The position numbers were made by a program, and so were the translations under genes. Shown here piece after piece: positions 1 to 10,071 of a DNA stretch of 64,000 bases. How positions within the stretch are numbered: position 1 is the first letter of the stretch; the number at the start of each line of letters is the position of its first letter. The notes under the pieces were generated by a model. The model was not told the origin of the DNA and ran no database searches. It saw only the letters and a program-made list of their open reading frames with translations. Source of the DNA: an uncultured Oscillospiraceae bacterium (GTDB lineage Bacteria; Bacillota; Clostridia; Oscillospirales; Ruminococcaceae); assembly GCA_904384225.1 (NCBI GenBank), contig CAJFJV010000001.1:179739-243738 (forward strand), given 5' to 3'.

Positions 1-502
<502 letters not shown>

Positions 503-527
503 TCAGACTCCTTTTCACAGCGGTTTA

Positions 528-3500
528 TCAAAACAGGTCATCGTCGTCGGCCACATTGTACGGATCAAAATCCTCTTCATCCTCCAAATCCGGTTCTTCC
601 ACGGTGTAGCCGTCGAATTCCCCGTCTTCGACATATTCACTGTTGTCGGTAAGCGGCTGCATACCCATATCATCATCGTCGTCAAAGTGCTGTTTCAGAT
701 CGATTTCATTGTTGTCTTTGTCCAAAACCTTTACGTCTAAGCAGAGCGACTGCAGCTCCTTGATCAAAACCTTAAACGATTCCGGAATTCCCGGCTTCGG
801 CACATTCTGGCCTTTGACAATTGCCTCATAGGTCTTGACACGGCCTTCTACGTCGTCGGATTTCACGGTAAGGATCTCCTGCAGCGTATACGCCGCACCA
901 TAGGCCTCAAGCGCCCAGACCTCCATCTCACCGAAGCGCTGTCCGCCGAACTGCGCCTTGCCGCCGAGCGGCTGCTGCGTAACAAGTGAATACGGACCGG
1001 TAGAACGCGCATGGATCTTATCATCTACCAGATGGTGGAGCTTCAGGTAATACATATATCCGACTGTAACGGGATTGTCAAAATACTCGCCCGTACGGCC
1101 GTCTATCAGCCACGTCTTGCCGTCCTCGGAAAGGCCGGCTTCCCGCAGGCAGTCGCGGATATCCGATTCATGCGCACCGTCGAACACCGGCGTCATGATC
1201 TTCCACCCAAGCGCTTTGGCCGCATAGCCCAGATGCACTTCAAGCACCTGCCCGATATTCATACGGGACGGGACGCCCAACGGGTTCAGCACAATGTCGA
1301 GCGGCGTGCCATCTGGCAAAAACGGCATGTCTTCCTGCGGCAGAATCCGTGAAACGACGCCCTTGTTGCCATGGCGGCCTGCCATTTTATCGCCGACCGA
1401 GATTTTTCTCTTCTGCGCAATATAGCAGCGCACCACTTTATTGACGCCGGGGGATAGTTCGTCGCAGTTGTCGCGGGTAAACACTTTTACATCTACAATG
1501 ATGCCGGATTCGCCGTGCGGCACCTTCAAAGACGTATCGCGCACCTCGCGCGCCTTTTCGCCGAAAATAGCGCGCAGCAGCCGCTCTTCTGCGGTAAGCT
1601 CCGTCTCGCCTTTCGGCGTTACTTTGCCCACCAGGATATCGCCCGGCCGTACTTCCGCGCCGATGCGGATGATACCGTTTTCATCCAGATCCTTCAGCGC
1701 ATCCTCGCCGACATTCGGGATGTCGCGCGTTATCTCCTCCGGCCCAAGCTTTGTATCCCGTGCCTCAGTCTCATACTCTTCAATATGGATTGAAGTGTAA
1801 ACGTCGTCACGGACAATTTTCTCATTGATAAGGACCGCGTCCTCGTAGTTATAGCCCTCCCATGTCATAAAGCCGATGAGGGCATTCTTGCCTAAACTGA
1901 TTTCGCCGTTGCATGTAGCCGGCCCGTCCGCCAGCACATCGCCTTTTTTGACCGTCTGGCCTTTTGAGACAATTGGACGCTGATTGATGCAGGTTCCCTG
2001 ATTGGAACGCTTAAATTTGGTGATTTCATATGTGTGCAGCCCGCCGTCGGCATCGCGTATCACAATGCGGTCCGCATCTACGCTTGCAACCACGCCGTCA
2101 TGCTTGCTCACCACTACAACGCCGGAATCCACCGCCGCTTTATACTCCATACCGGTGCCGACAATCGGCGACTCTGTTTTTAAAAGCGGGACAGCCTGCC
2201 TCTGCATGTTCGCGCCCATAAGCGCACGGTTTGCGTCGTCGTTCTCCAAAAACGGGATCATAGACGTTGCAACGGAAACGACCATCTTCGGCGAAACGTC
2301 CATATAGTCGATGTTTTCGCGGTCTGTTTCCAAAATCTCGTTGCGGTAACGGGCGTTGACGCGCCTGCGTGCAAATTTCCCGTCCTCTGTAAGCGGTTCG
2401 TTTGCCTGCGCTACAACATATTCGTCCTCTACGTCCGCCGTCATATAAACGACTTCATCCAAGACCACGCCGGTCTCTTTGTCTACTCTGCGGTACGGCG
2501 CCTCAATAAAGCCGTACTGGTTCAGCCGCGCAAAAGACGCCAAGTAGGAAATCAAACCAATGTTCGGGCCTTCCGGCGTCTCGATGGGGCACATGCGGCC
2601 ATAATGGCTGTAGTGCACGTCGCGCACCTCGAATCCTGCGCGGTCACGGGAGAGGCCGCCTGGGCCCAGTGCAGAAAGACGGCGTTTGTGCGTAAGCTCT
2701 GCCAGCGGGTTTGTCTGATCCATAAACTGGGAGAGCGGAGAAGAGCCGAAAAACTCTTTAATTGCCGCCACAACCGGACGGATATTGATCAGCGCCTGCG
2801 GGCTTAAGCTGTCGCCGTCCTGCGTCTGCAGCGTCATGCGCTCGCGGATGACGCGCTCCATACGCGAAAAACCGATGCGGAACTGGTTTTGTAAAAGCTC
2901 GCCCACCGCACGGATCCGGCGGTTGCCCAAGTGGTCGATGTCGTCTGTCGTGCCGACTTCATAGACCAGATTGTTCATATAGTTGACGGAAGCGAAAATA
3001 TCGTCTTTTATGATATGCTTCGGGATCAGCTCATTTACGCGGGCCTTCGCCATTTCGCGCGCCTCTTCCTCTGAAGACGCTTTTTCCAGAATGTCCATCA
3101 CAATCTTATAGCGTACGCGCTCATATATCCCGCAGGCTTCCTTGTCCAGTCCCGGGATATAGCGGTCAATATCCACCATCCCGTTGGAGATGACTTTGAC
3201 AACCTTTTCGCCCTCGTCTACGTAAATATAGGCAGTATCGACGCCTGCTTCCTGAATTTCGTTTGCCAGCGCCTTTGTCACCTTGACGCCCGCCTCTGCC
3301 AAAACCTCGCCGGTCGCCGGATCCGCCACAGGCTGTGCCAGCGTATGGCCGGCAATACGCGTACTGATCTGGAGCTTCTTGTTGTACTTATAGCGTCCTA
3401 CGCGGGAGAGGTCATAGCGGTGCTCATCAAACAAAAGCGGTACAATGTGCTTTACCGCAGATTCAATGGTAGGCGGCTCGCCGGGGCGGAGCTTGCGGTA

Positions 3501-4280
3501 CACTTCAAGCAGCGCCTCATCGCCGTTTTTCGTGCTGTCCTTGTTGCCGATCGTCTCTACAATGCGCACATCATCGCCGAAAATATCATAAATTTCAGCA
3601 TCGCTTCCGGTCATAGAAGAAAGACCCAGCGTATAATCATCCGACAAGACGTCTGCCGCAACGTCGTCACGCACGCGGAGCATTGCACGGATAAACGTTG
3701 TAATCGGGATTTTCCTGTTTTTATCGATACGGACATAGAAGAAGTCGTTGGAATCCGTCTCATATTCAAGCCATGCGCCGCGGTTTGGATTGATTGTAGA
3801 AGCGTAAAGCTTTTTACCGGTTTTATCATAGGAATCGTTGAAATAAACGCCGGGAGAACGTACAAGCTGCGAGACGATAACGCGCTCTGCGCCGTTTATC
3901 ACAAACGTACCGCTTTCTGTCATCAGCGGGAAATCCCCCATAAAGATTTCCTGTTCCTTTACCTCGCCGGTTTCCTTATTCAAAAGACGGGCCGTTACAC
4001 GCAGGGGCGCCGCATAGGTAACATCGCGCTCTTTACATTCCGCGACGGTATATTTCGGCTCGTCGTCAATCCGATAATCGACAAAGTCAAGCACAAGGTT
4101 TCCGGTATAGTCGCTGATTGCAGCAACGTCGCTGAAGACTTCTTTTAAGCCCTGTTTTAAAAACCACTCGTAAGAATTCTTCTGCACCTCGATCAGGTTC
4201 GGCATTTCAAGCACTTCATTGATCTTGGCGAAGCTCATGCGGGTGTTCGTGCCGAGCTGTACCGGCTTGACATTTACCAT
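528..4280 (-). CDS. rpoB: DNA-directed RNA polymerase subunit beta
   Basis: Catalytic beta subunit of RNA polymerase, 1250 aa, full length. The rifampicin-pocket region ([13 protein letters not shown], then [13 protein letters not shown]) is intact and carries the wild-type Asp, His and Ser found in susceptible enzymes. The conserved [13 protein letters not shown] and [13 protein letters not shown] blocks are present. The protein ends in a strongly acidic tail of about 60 residues finishing DDDDLF. The ATG follows a GGAGTG site. Unlike the common rplJ-rplL-rpoB order, no rplL lies upstream: rpoB has its own sigma-A promoter about 165 bp upstream and a divergent unrelated gene beyond it. rpoC follows after 28 bp. 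Confidence 0.98.
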   Translation of the reverse strand: MVNVKPVQLGTNTRMSFAKINEVLEMPNLIEVQKNSYEWFLKQGLKEVFSDVAAISDYTGNLVLDFVDYRIDDEPKYTVAECKERDVTYAAPLRVTARLLNKETGEVKEQEIFMGDFPLMTESGTFVINGAERVIVSQLVRSPGVYFNDSYDKTGKKLYASTINPNRGAWLEYETDSNDFFYVRIDKNRKIPITTFIRAMLRVRDDVAADVLSDDYTLGLSSMTGSDAEIYDIFGDDVRIVETIGNKDSTKNGDEALLEVYRKLRPGEPPTIESAVKHIVPLLFDEHRYDLSRVGRYKYNKKLQISTRIAGHTLAQPVADPATGEVLAEAGVKVTKALANEIQEAGVDTAYIYVDEGEKVVKVISNGMVDIDRYIPGLDKEACGIYERVRYKIVMDILEKASSEEEAREMAKARVNELIPKHIIKDDIFASVNYMNNLVYEVGTTDDIDHLGNRRIRAVGELLQNQFRIGFSRMERVIRERMTLQTQDGDSLSPQALINIRPVVAAIKEFFGSSPLSQFMDQTNPLAELTHKRRLSALGPGGLSRDRAGFEVRDVHYSHYGRMCPIETPEGPNIGLISYLASFARLNQYGFIEAPYRRVDKETGVVLDEVVYMTADVEDEYVVAQANEPLTEDGKFARRRVNARYRNEILETDRENIDYMDVSPKMVVSVATSMIPFLENDDANRALMGANMQRQAVPLLKTESPIVGTGMEYKAAVDSGVVVVSKHDGVVASVDADRIVIRDADGGLHTYEITKFKRSNQGTCINQRPIVSKGQTVKKGDVLADGPATCNGEISLGKNALIGFMTWEGYNYEDAVLINEKIVRDDVYTSIHIEEYETEARDTKLGPEEITRDIPNVGEDALKDLDENGIIRIGAEVRPGDILVGKVTPKGETELTAEERLLRAIFGEKAREVRDTSLKVPHGESGIIVDVKVFTRDNCDELSPGVNKVVRCYIAQKRKISVGDKMAGRHGNKGVVSRILPQEDMPFLPDGTPLDIVLNPLGVPSRMNIGQVLEVHLGYAAKALGWKIMTPVFDGAHESDIRDCLREAGLSEDGKTWLIDGRTGEYFDNPVTVGYMYYLKLHHLVDDKIHARSTGPYSLVTQQPLGGKAQFGGQRFGEMEVWALEAYGAAYTLQEILTVKSDDVEGRVKTYEAIVKGQNVPKPGIPESFKVLIKELQSLCLDVKVLDKDNNEIDLKQHFDDDDDMGMQPLTDNSEYVEDGEFDGYTVEEPDLEDEEDFDPYNVADDDDLF

Positions 4281-4376
4281 AGGCTAAATCACTCCATTCG
4301 TATATTTAAAGGCCTGTCGCATGTCGGATGTACTGAAATTCCCGCATAAACTTTACGAAAATTCTACACCCCGGTC

Positions 4377-4405
4377 TTGCAAATCCGATGTGGATGTGGT
4401 ATACT
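4377..4405 (+). promoter_or_regulatory. Candidate divergent sigma-A promoter inside the rpoB leader
   Basis: On the plus strand TTGCAA (4377-4382), 17 bp, TATACT (4400-4405). It lies within the region transcribed as the rpoB leader and would drive the ADP-ribosylglycohydrolase gene at 4676 through the palindrome at 4493-4520. Only the match to consensus supports it. Confidence 0.5.
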
Positions 4406-4451
4406 ACTCTCAAGAAAAGAGGCATGCCAATCCATTTTGATACAGTATAAT

Positions 4452-4480
4452 AGTATAGCATTATACTGGCGGCTTGTCAA
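4452..4480 (-). promoter_or_regulatory. Sigma-A promoter of rpoBC
   Basis: On the minus strand a perfect -35 TTGACA (4475-4480) is separated by 17 bp from a -10 TATACT (4452-4457), which also has the extended TG dinucleotide one base upstream. The predicted start near 4445 gives an rpoB leader of about 165 nt. Confidence 0.85.
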
Positions 4481-4492
4481 TGCCTGAAAAGT

Positions 4493-4520
4493 AAAAAACC
4501 TGTACAGATGTACAGGTTTT
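4493..4520 (-). terminator. Hairpin with U-run just upstream of the rpoB promoter
   Basis: Ten-bp perfect stem AAACCTGTAC/GTACAGGTTT with a 4-nt loop. On the minus strand it is followed by six T residues, so it reads as an intrinsic terminator pointing at rpoB; on the plus strand the T-run is weaker (TTTTCTTTG). Its core TACAGATGTA also fits the TACAnnTGTA box bound by CopY/BlaI-type repressors, so an operator role is an alternative. No minus-strand gene now lies upstream for it to terminate. The rest of the 4281-4675 gap holds the two promoters and no gene. Confidence 0.55.
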
Positions 4521-4675
4521 CTTTGTTTATGGCTGACAAAGAAAAGTGTTTCCGCTTTTGTGTTTTTTGCTTTGTCCCCGGCATCCGCAACGGAGGGTTG
4601 TCAATACCGGCAACTACAAAATGCTTGTCGGACGCCGGCCTTTCCTGTATTATAAAAAGCAGGAGGTGGAGCATC

Positions 4676-6250
4676 ATGATTGCAGAAAATATTGCAGCTT
4701 TGCGTAAAAGCCGGCATCTCTCTCAAGAGAAAATGGCCGATCTTTTCGGTGTTTCAAGGCAGGCTATTCAAAAATGGGAATCCGGAGCCGCTTTGCCTGA
4801 GGTAGGAAAGTTAATCGACATGGCAAAAATGTTCGGAGTATCTCTGGACAGCCTGCTCTGCGGCAGTGCCGCCACAACGGATGAAATCCGTTTTGAAAAG
4901 CGCATCGAGCCGTCATACCACGCGTTAGAGGATTGGGAAACATATTCCTGCCTCTTAGAAACCGAATTTACACAATGCATGGAAGAGGGGCGGGACGTAC
5001 AGCATCTGCACGGCCTTCTGTCAGAGATTTCAAAGCTTCCAAACGGGAAATATAAGGAGGCGTTTGCAGACACCGCCTTTTCCCTCCTAATGCACGCGCC
5101 GCAGCGCAAAGGCTATGCCTATTACGAACCTTCCGACTACGAGGAGATCCGCCGCATCAGCCGCCACAGCCCTGCTGCCGCTGTAAAAAAAGACGCCGCT
5201 CTTGCCGACAAAATCAAAGGCGCATGGTTGGGCCGGGTCTGCGGCTGCTTGCTCGGAAAGCCGGTAGAAGGAATGCGGCTCAACGAGCTTGTCCCGTTTT
5301 TAAAGGAAACCGGCAATTATCCCATGCACCGCTACATCCATGCGTCGGACCTGACCGACGAACTGTGCGCCAAATATACGTTTGAACTGAAAGGCAAATG
5401 TTATCCCGACGTCATCCCGCATGCACCGTCGGATGACGATACCAATTACCTTGTCATGGCCAACCTGCTTGTCCGGCAGGCTGGGCGCGCCTTTACGCCG
5501 ACGGACGTCTCGAAGGCATGGCTCGCCCTTCAATCCAAAAACGCTTATTTTACCGCTGAGCGCATTGCATACCGGAATTTTATGAATGGCTTTCTCCCTC
5601 CGGAGTCCGCATGGTATAAAAATCCATACCGCGAATGGATCGGCGCGCAGATCCGCGGCGACTATTTCGGCTATATCAATCCTGGGAACCCGGAGGCCGC
5701 AGCCGAGATGGCGTTCCGCGACGCCTCCATTTCCCACGTTAAAAACGGCATTTACGGAGAAATGTTTGTTGCCGCCATGCTGGCAAAAGCTGCCGTCTGC
5801 AGCGATATGGAAGAGATTATCCGTACCGGGCTTTCCGAAATCCCGGGGAGCTCCCGCCTGTTCGAACAGGTTTCCCGCGTCCTTGAAGCTTACCTTGCCG
5901 GGGCTTCGTTTGAGGAAACCCTGCAAACCTGTCTCTATTGCCGTTATGACGACCAAAACGGACACCACTGGTGCCATACAATTTCAAATGCCCTCATTGT
6001 CACAGCGGCCCTTTTATATGGCGGCGGCAATTTTGGCAAAACCGTATGCCTTGCCGTACAAAGCGGGTTTGATACCGACTGCAACGGCGCAACGGCCGGC
6101 TCGGTGCTCGGCATGGTAATCGGAGGTGCCGCCATCCCGCCGGAATGGGCACGCCCGGTAAACGGGCTGCTCGACAGCACAATATTCGGAGTCGAGACCG
6201 TATCCCTTGACGATATGGCCGAATCCACACTGTCCCACATACCGGAATAA
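4676..6250 (+). CDS. XRE-type HTH domain fused to ADP-ribosylglycohydrolase
   Basis: A 524-aa fusion. Residues 1-62 form an XRE/Cro helix-turn-helix (LSQEKMADLFGVSRQAIQKWE). After a linker of about 115 residues, from about 179 to the end comes an ADP-ribosylglycohydrolase (DraG/crystallin J1 superfamily) domain: it starts KIKGAWLGRVCGCLLGKPVEG, has the metal-binding acidic cluster SDDDTN (Asp253-255) and the second metal motif DTDCNGATAGS (Asp466, Asp468). The family removes ADP-ribose from proteins or hydrolyses related substrates; the DNA-binding domain suggests a ligand-gated regulator or targeting to its own promoter (inference). Start chosen at 4676, 8 nt after AGGAGG, rather than upstream in-frame codons without a ribosome site. 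Divergent from rpoBC; single gene with its own terminator. Confidence 0.85.
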   Translation: MIAENIAALRKSRHLSQEKMADLFGVSRQAIQKWESGAALPEVGKLIDMAKMFGVSLDSLLCGSAATTDEIRFEKRIEPSYHALEDWETYSCLLETEFTQCMEEGRDVQHLHGLLSEISKLPNGKYKEAFADTAFSLLMHAPQRKGYAYYEPSDYEEIRRISRHSPAAAVKKDAALADKIKGAWLGRVCGCLLGKPVEGMRLNELVPFLKETGNYPMHRYIHASDLTDELCAKYTFELKGKCYPDVIPHAPSDDDTNYLVMANLLVRQAGRAFTPTDVSKAWLALQSKNAYFTAERIAYRNFMNGFLPPESAWYKNPYREWIGAQIRGDYFGYINPGNPEAAAEMAFRDASISHVKNGIYGEMFVAAMLAKAAVCSDMEEIIRTGLSEIPGSSRLFEQVSRVLEAYLAGASFEETLQTCLYCRYDDQNGHHWCHTISNALIVTAALLYGGGNFGKTVCLAVQSGFDTDCNGATAGSVLGMVIGGAAIPPEWARPVNGLLDSTIFGVETVSLDDMAESTLSHIPE

Positions 6251-6334
6251 TCCGCACGCACCGCGCACAAAGGCAAATCCCGCCTTCCGATCCTGCTGCG
6301 GTGATATCTAAATAGAACTCGGAATTAAGAAATC

Positions 6335-6360
6335 AGCAGGGCCTTTGGCCCTGCTTTTTG
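6335..6360 (+). terminator. Rho-independent terminator of the ADP-ribosylglycohydrolase gene
   Basis: GC-rich stem AGCAGGGCC/GGCCCTGCT with TTT loop, followed by TTTTTG on the plus strand. The minus strand lacks a good T-run, so it serves the gene on its left. Confidence 0.85.
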
Positions 6361-6365
6361 TCTAT

Positions 6366-7235
6366 CTACACCATCCGGCGCGCACATAGTGCGCGTACAG
6401 CAACGCCTGCCGTAAAGCCGAAGCTCACGCCTGCTATATACAGCGAATGTATCTGGACGGCGCTGGCCCACCACCCGCTCAGATGCATAAGGCCGAACAC
6501 TGCCATGTACCACAGCAATCCACTGCATATGATTATCAAAACCGCTGCAAGGCGGGACGTCACCGCGTGTTTTTTAACGCAAAACAGGCCGAAAACCATC
6601 CCGATCAAAAAGTAAAGGGGAAAAAGGAAAAGGAGGAGATAGGCGCAAGACGGCGCCCGCAATGAAAACATGTTGGCCTCTACCCAGCATCGGAACGTGT
6701 GGATCCCATACTCAAGACTTCCGCAGGCAAATGGAAGGACAAACCAAAAGACTGCCGCCTTATTGGGCCTTATACAATCTGCTATACGGCCAAGCCGGGC
6801 CGCACAGACTGCTGAAACGACGGAAAGCGCCAATATCCCGCCGATTATAAACGCTGTCAAATCCCCGATATACGGTGCAAATGCATTAATTTCCCGGCTG
6901 TTAAAAAAGTGGAATTCTGACAAAGTAAAAATTGCGCGCCAGCCAAACAGGTCGAAGCGAAAAAGCGGTGCCTCTTGGCCGGCAAGCAGCGCCCACACGG
7001 CAGTCACAGCAAAACCGGCAGTCCCCCAAACCGGGCCGCATATAAAAAGCCGCCGTTTCAAAAAGCCTCCGCAGTATAAGATTACCGCCGCTGCCGCCCC
7101 TGCGGCAACACTGGGTATATAGCGGAGGCCAACAATCGTGCCGCCGATGACGGCGCGCTGCACCGCAAAGACGGAAAGCGCGCTCAATAAGAGAAGAGCG
7201 CACAGCGCCGCCGTCCTTTTCCCTCTCTCGTTCAT
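6366..7235 (-). CDS. Polytopic membrane protein of unknown function (paralogue of 18732-19622)
   Basis: About 289 aa, very hydrophobic, with roughly seven to eight predicted membrane segments and no recognisable enzymatic motif. It aligns along its whole length with the protein at 18732-19622: both begin with a short charged stretch then ALCxLxLLxxxxVFAVQ, continue with Y(I/L)PSxAxGAAAA, share a central F(A/D)xFA(P)-like block and end near (S)GVxxGFxAGxAxRxxCA. The two are therefore duplicated copies on the same strand 12 kb apart. Start placed at the internal ATG at 7235; an upstream ATG at 7310 is in frame but has a poorer context. Family not recognised. Confidence 0.7.
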   Translation of the reverse strand: MNERGKRTAALCALLLLSALSVFAVQRAVIGGTIVGLRYIPSVAAGAAAAVILYCGGFLKRRLFICGPVWGTAGFAVTAVWALLAGQEAPLFRFDLFGWRAIFTLSEFHFFNSREINAFAPYIGDLTAFIIGGILALSVVSAVCAARLGRIADCIRPNKAAVFWFVLPFACGSLEYGIHTFRCWVEANMFSLRAPSCAYLLLFLFPLYFLIGMVFGLFCVKKHAVTSRLAAVLIIICSGLLWYMAVFGLMHLSGWWASAVQIHSLYIAGVSFGFTAGVAVRALCARRMV

Positions 7236-7556
7236 ATCAGCCCCATCCTTTCCCTTCTTTGTATACAAGCAGCGCAGCAACGCACGCCTTATCCCTCCTG
7301 TTCTGTTCATTTCCCGGAAATCATGTTTTAAACGCGGATCTGTGAAAGAAAAAATCCAAAATAAAAATTATACTATTAATACACCATCTTTATTCCAAAA
7401 ATCAACATAAAAAATATTTATATTTCAAATATTTCCTTGTAAAGAACTTTTTCGATAGATTCTTCTCTACTCAATGGAAAATCAAAAAGAAACCCCTCCT
7501 GTGTGCACAAAGAATAAAAAAGTGTATTGCGGTTTCGTTAATTTTTGCCCTGCTGT
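7236..7556. other. AT-rich intergenic region
   Basis: Divergent gap between the membrane protein and the TVP38-like gene. It is notably AT-rich around 7340-7450 and contains minus-strand TATAAT-like hexamers that may drive the leftward gene, but no convincing -35 partner. No gene is seen. Confidence 0.4.
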
Positions 7557-7585
7557 TTGCATTCCCTGTTTTTTTCCGGTATACT
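7557..7585 (+). promoter_or_regulatory. Sigma-A promoter for the TVP38-trmN6-rsmI group
   Basis: TTGCAT (7557-7562), 17-bp spacer, TATACT (7580-7585); predicted start about 30 nt ahead of the ATG at 7622. Confidence 0.7.
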
Positions 7586-7621
7586 GAAAACAAAAAATCC
7601 AAAAGGGGGAAGCAGCCGGAA

Positions 7622-8386
7622 ATGGCTGCAAAGAATATGAAAGCAAAGGAATGGGTTCAAAACCGTCTGCCCAAAACGGCGGGCGGCTGGATCAAGCTGC
7701 TTGTCGCAGTGCTCGCCGTAGCCGCATTGGTCGCCTTGACGGTCTGGCTGATACCGTGGGTCATCTCACTCAAGGACGAAGCCGGCCGCCGTGCATTTGA
7801 GGAATATATTCACGAACAGGGCGCGTGGGGTGTTCTGATTTTAATCGGGATTCAAATCCTTCAGGTCGTCATTGCTGTAATCCCCGGCGAACCCATCGAA
7901 GTAGTCGCCGGGCTTTTATACGGCACCTTCTGGGGTTATGTGTATTGTACCATCGGTATGTTGACCGGCACGGTGTTGATTTTTTATACGATCCGTTTTT
8001 TTGGGAAAAACGCTATTCAGGCGTTTGCAGACAGCCGTAAGCTGGAACGGTTCCGTTTCCTGCATGATACGCACCGTTTGAAGATGGTCACGTTTCTTCT
8101 CTTTCTTATCCCCGGAACGCCGAAAGATGTGCTGACTTATTTTATGCCGCTCACAAAAATCCGTCCGCTCACTTTTTTTGTCATTGTTACGGTCGCCCGC
8201 ATCCCTTCTATCGTCTCTTCCACTTTTATGGGCGATTCTATCGGAAACGGCCAATGGATCCGCTCTATTATTATCTTTTTGGTAATAGGATTGCTTGGCC
8301 TTATCGGGATTTGGTTCAATGATGTTTTTATCAAGCGCATTGAAACGCGCCGTGCGCAGAAGCGCGGACAGAGGATCAAAAAATGA
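7622..8386 (+). CDS. TVP38/TMEM64 (VTT/SNARE-associated) family membrane protein
   Basis: 254 aa integral membrane protein. The N-terminal basic stretch is followed by a membrane segment (KLLVAVLAVAALVALTVWL) and the VTT-domain core: IPGEPIEVVAGLLYG, then GTVLIFYTIRFFGKNA, and LFLIPGTPKDVLTYFMPLT. The VTT superfamily (DedA/TVP38/TMEM41) is linked to membrane homeostasis and lipid scrambling; no specific substrate can be inferred. The ATG follows AAAGGGGGA. Its stop overlaps the trmN6 start by 4 bp (ATGA), so the genes are translationally coupled. Confidence 0.88.
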   Translation: MAAKNMKAKEWVQNRLPKTAGGWIKLLVAVLAVAALVALTVWLIPWVISLKDEAGRRAFEEYIHEQGAWGVLILIGIQILQVVIAVIPGEPIEVVAGLLYGTFWGYVYCTIGMLTGTVLIFYTIRFFGKNAIQAFADSRKLERFRFLHDTHRLKMVTFLLFLIPGTPKDVLTYFMPLTKIRPLTFFVIVTVARIPSIVSSTFMGDSIGNGQWIRSIIIFLVIGLLGLIGIWFNDVFIKRIETRRAQKRGQRIKK

Positions 8387-9126
8387 ATGTTTCAAGCTGG
8401 CACAAAGAGACTTTGTCCGACAAGGTTGTTGTATATACAAGCCGCTCCCACGCCTTTGGCACCGATGCGTTTTTGCTTGCGCATTTTTCTTCACCGCATG
8501 CAAACGACCGCGTCTGTGACCTTGGGACAGGCTGCGGGATTATCCCGATGATTTTCGCCCGGGATAACGCTGCGGCGGACGTTTTGGGGGTAGAGATCCA
8601 GCCGCAGGGGATCGAACAATTCAGGCAGGCTATCAAGGAATCGGAAACCCGGACCGTACTGCGCGCCATGTGTACAGATCTGCGCGCTCTGCCTTCTTCG
8701 GAAAACGGCCGGTACGACCTCGTCACCTGTAACCCGCCATATAAGGCGGCTGGGCACGGCATCTTAAGCGCCGGGACCGCCCAGCAGCTTGCACGGCATG
8801 AGACGATGTGTACGTTGAACGACATCTGCGCTTCCGCCAAAAAGCTTCTTCGCTTTGGCGGAAGGCTCTGCATTTGTCAAAGGCCGGAACGCCTCGCCGA
8901 TGCCATTACCGTCATGCGTGAAAACGCACTGGAGCCAAAGCGGCTTCAGCTGGTATGCCGGGATAAGGACTCTGCCCCATGGCTTTTCCTGTTGATGGGA
9001 CAAAAAGGCGCAAAAATGCATTTGAATATCCTGCCAAACTTTATTTTATATGAAGACGGGCACTATACAGCACAGACGCACGCCATGTATAAGGAGAGTT
9101 TCCGGCACGGCGGCAATGAAATATAG
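8383..9126 (+). CDS. tRNA1(Val) (adenine(37)-N6)-methyltransferase-like protein
   Basis: 247 aa class I SAM-dependent methyltransferase of the TrmN6/YfiC group (COG4123). It has motif I VCDLGTGCGIIPM, an acidic motif after VLGVEIQPQ, and the N6-adenine signature CNPPYK that positions the target amine. In E. coli the enzyme methylates A37 of tRNA1(Val); Firmicute members keep the fold but the exact target is not proven. It lies between a VTT membrane protein (4-bp overlap) and rsmI (20-bp gap), a common Firmicute arrangement in which the methyltransferase precedes rsmI. Confidence 0.85.
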   Translation: MNVSSWHKETLSDKVVVYTSRSHAFGTDAFLLAHFSSPHANDRVCDLGTGCGIIPMIFARDNAAADVLGVEIQPQGIEQFRQAIKESETRTVLRAMCTDLRALPSSENGRYDLVTCNPPYKAAGHGILSAGTAQQLARHETMCTLNDICASAKKLLRFGGRLCICQRPERLADAITVMRENALEPKRLQLVCRDKDSAPWLFLLMGQKGAKMHLNILPNFILYEDGHYTAQTHAMYKESFRHGGNEI

Positions 9127-9146
9127 AAAGAGAAAGGTGTTTTGCT

Positions 9147-9968
9147 TTGTCACAGCTTTTCGTGGTGGGAACGCCCATCGGCAATCTTCAGGATTTAAGC
9201 CCGCGCGCTGTTCAGACGTTGCGCACAGTCGATTTTATCGCGGCAGAGGACACGCGTGTGACGCTGAAGCTTTTAAATCATTTTGAAATAAAAAAACCTA
9301 TGGTCAGCTACTATGAGCACAACCTGCACGAAAAGGGGGAATACATCCTGTCGCGCATCCTGTCGGGGGAAACCTGCGCCGTTGTCTCCGATGCCGGCAT
9401 GCCCTGTATTTCCGATCCGGGAGAAGACCTTGTACGCTTGTGCGCCGCCCATGGCGTAACGGTGACGGTTGTCCCCGGGCCAAGCGCGGCAGTCTCTGCG
9501 CTCGCTGTAAGCGGGCTTGTTACCTCCCGTTTCACGTTTGAAGGATTCCTTTCCACAAATAAGGCTTCCCGTATGGAGCATCTTTCTTCCCTTGAAAACG
9601 AGCGCCGTACAATGATCTTTTACGAAGCCCCGCACAAGCTTTCTGCAACGCTCGGGGACTTGAAATCCGTATTTGGCGCCGACCGCCCGCTCTCGGTATG
9701 CCGCGAGCTTACCAAGATACATGAAGAAATCCTCCGCACCACCATAGGCGGCGCGTGCGAATATTTTGAACAGAATACGCCCAAAGGCGAGTTTGTTCTG
9801 ATTGTATCCGGGCAGGAAAAGCAGGAAGCCGCTCAGCTTCCGCTTGAGGAGGTCTGCCAGATCGGCCGGAAGATGATCCTCTCCGGCATGCGCACCACCG
9901 ATGTCGCAAAGGAGCTCGCCAAAACGTATGGGTACAAAAAGGCTGAATTATACAAATCACTCCTTTAA
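9147..9968 (+). CDS. rsmI: 16S rRNA (cytidine(1402)-2'-O)-methyltransferase
   Basis: 273 aa tetrapyrrole-methylase-fold enzyme that 2'-O-methylates C1402 in the decoding centre of 16S rRNA. Diagnostic motifs are VGTPIGNLQDLSPRA at the N-terminus, AEDTR, SDAGMPCISDPG, VVPGPSA and FEGFLS. The start is a TTG at 9147, preceded by AAAGG at the right spacing; no ATG gives the conserved N-terminus. It follows trmN6 by 20 bp and closes this three-gene group; no clear terminator is seen before the response regulator. Confidence 0.95.
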   Translation: MSQLFVVGTPIGNLQDLSPRAVQTLRTVDFIAAEDTRVTLKLLNHFEIKKPMVSYYEHNLHEKGEYILSRILSGETCAVVSDAGMPCISDPGEDLVRLCAAHGVTVTVVPGPSAAVSALAVSGLVTSRFTFEGFLSTNKASRMEHLSSLENERRTMIFYEAPHKLSATLGDLKSVFGADRPLSVCRELTKIHEEILRTTIGGACEYFEQNTPKGEFVLIVSGQEKQEAAQLPLEEVCQIGRKMILSGMRTTDVAKELAKTYGYKKAELYKSLL

Positions 9969-10071
9969 GCAGATTCATATGCCCTTTTTCGTTTTATCAC
10001 AAAACCCACACATTTATATGATATGCTGTTTTATCATTGAAAAGCTGTTCAGAAAGGCAGGAGAATAGGGA

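Noticed and set aside
3345..4148. A 267-codon plus-strand open frame opposite rpoB
   Set aside because: It is fully inside rpoB on the other strand, has no ribosome site and no protein family character.
5300..5977. A 225-codon minus-strand open frame opposite the ADP-ribosylglycohydrolase gene
   Set aside because: The plus-strand gene has clear catalytic motifs across this stretch; the antisense frame has none.
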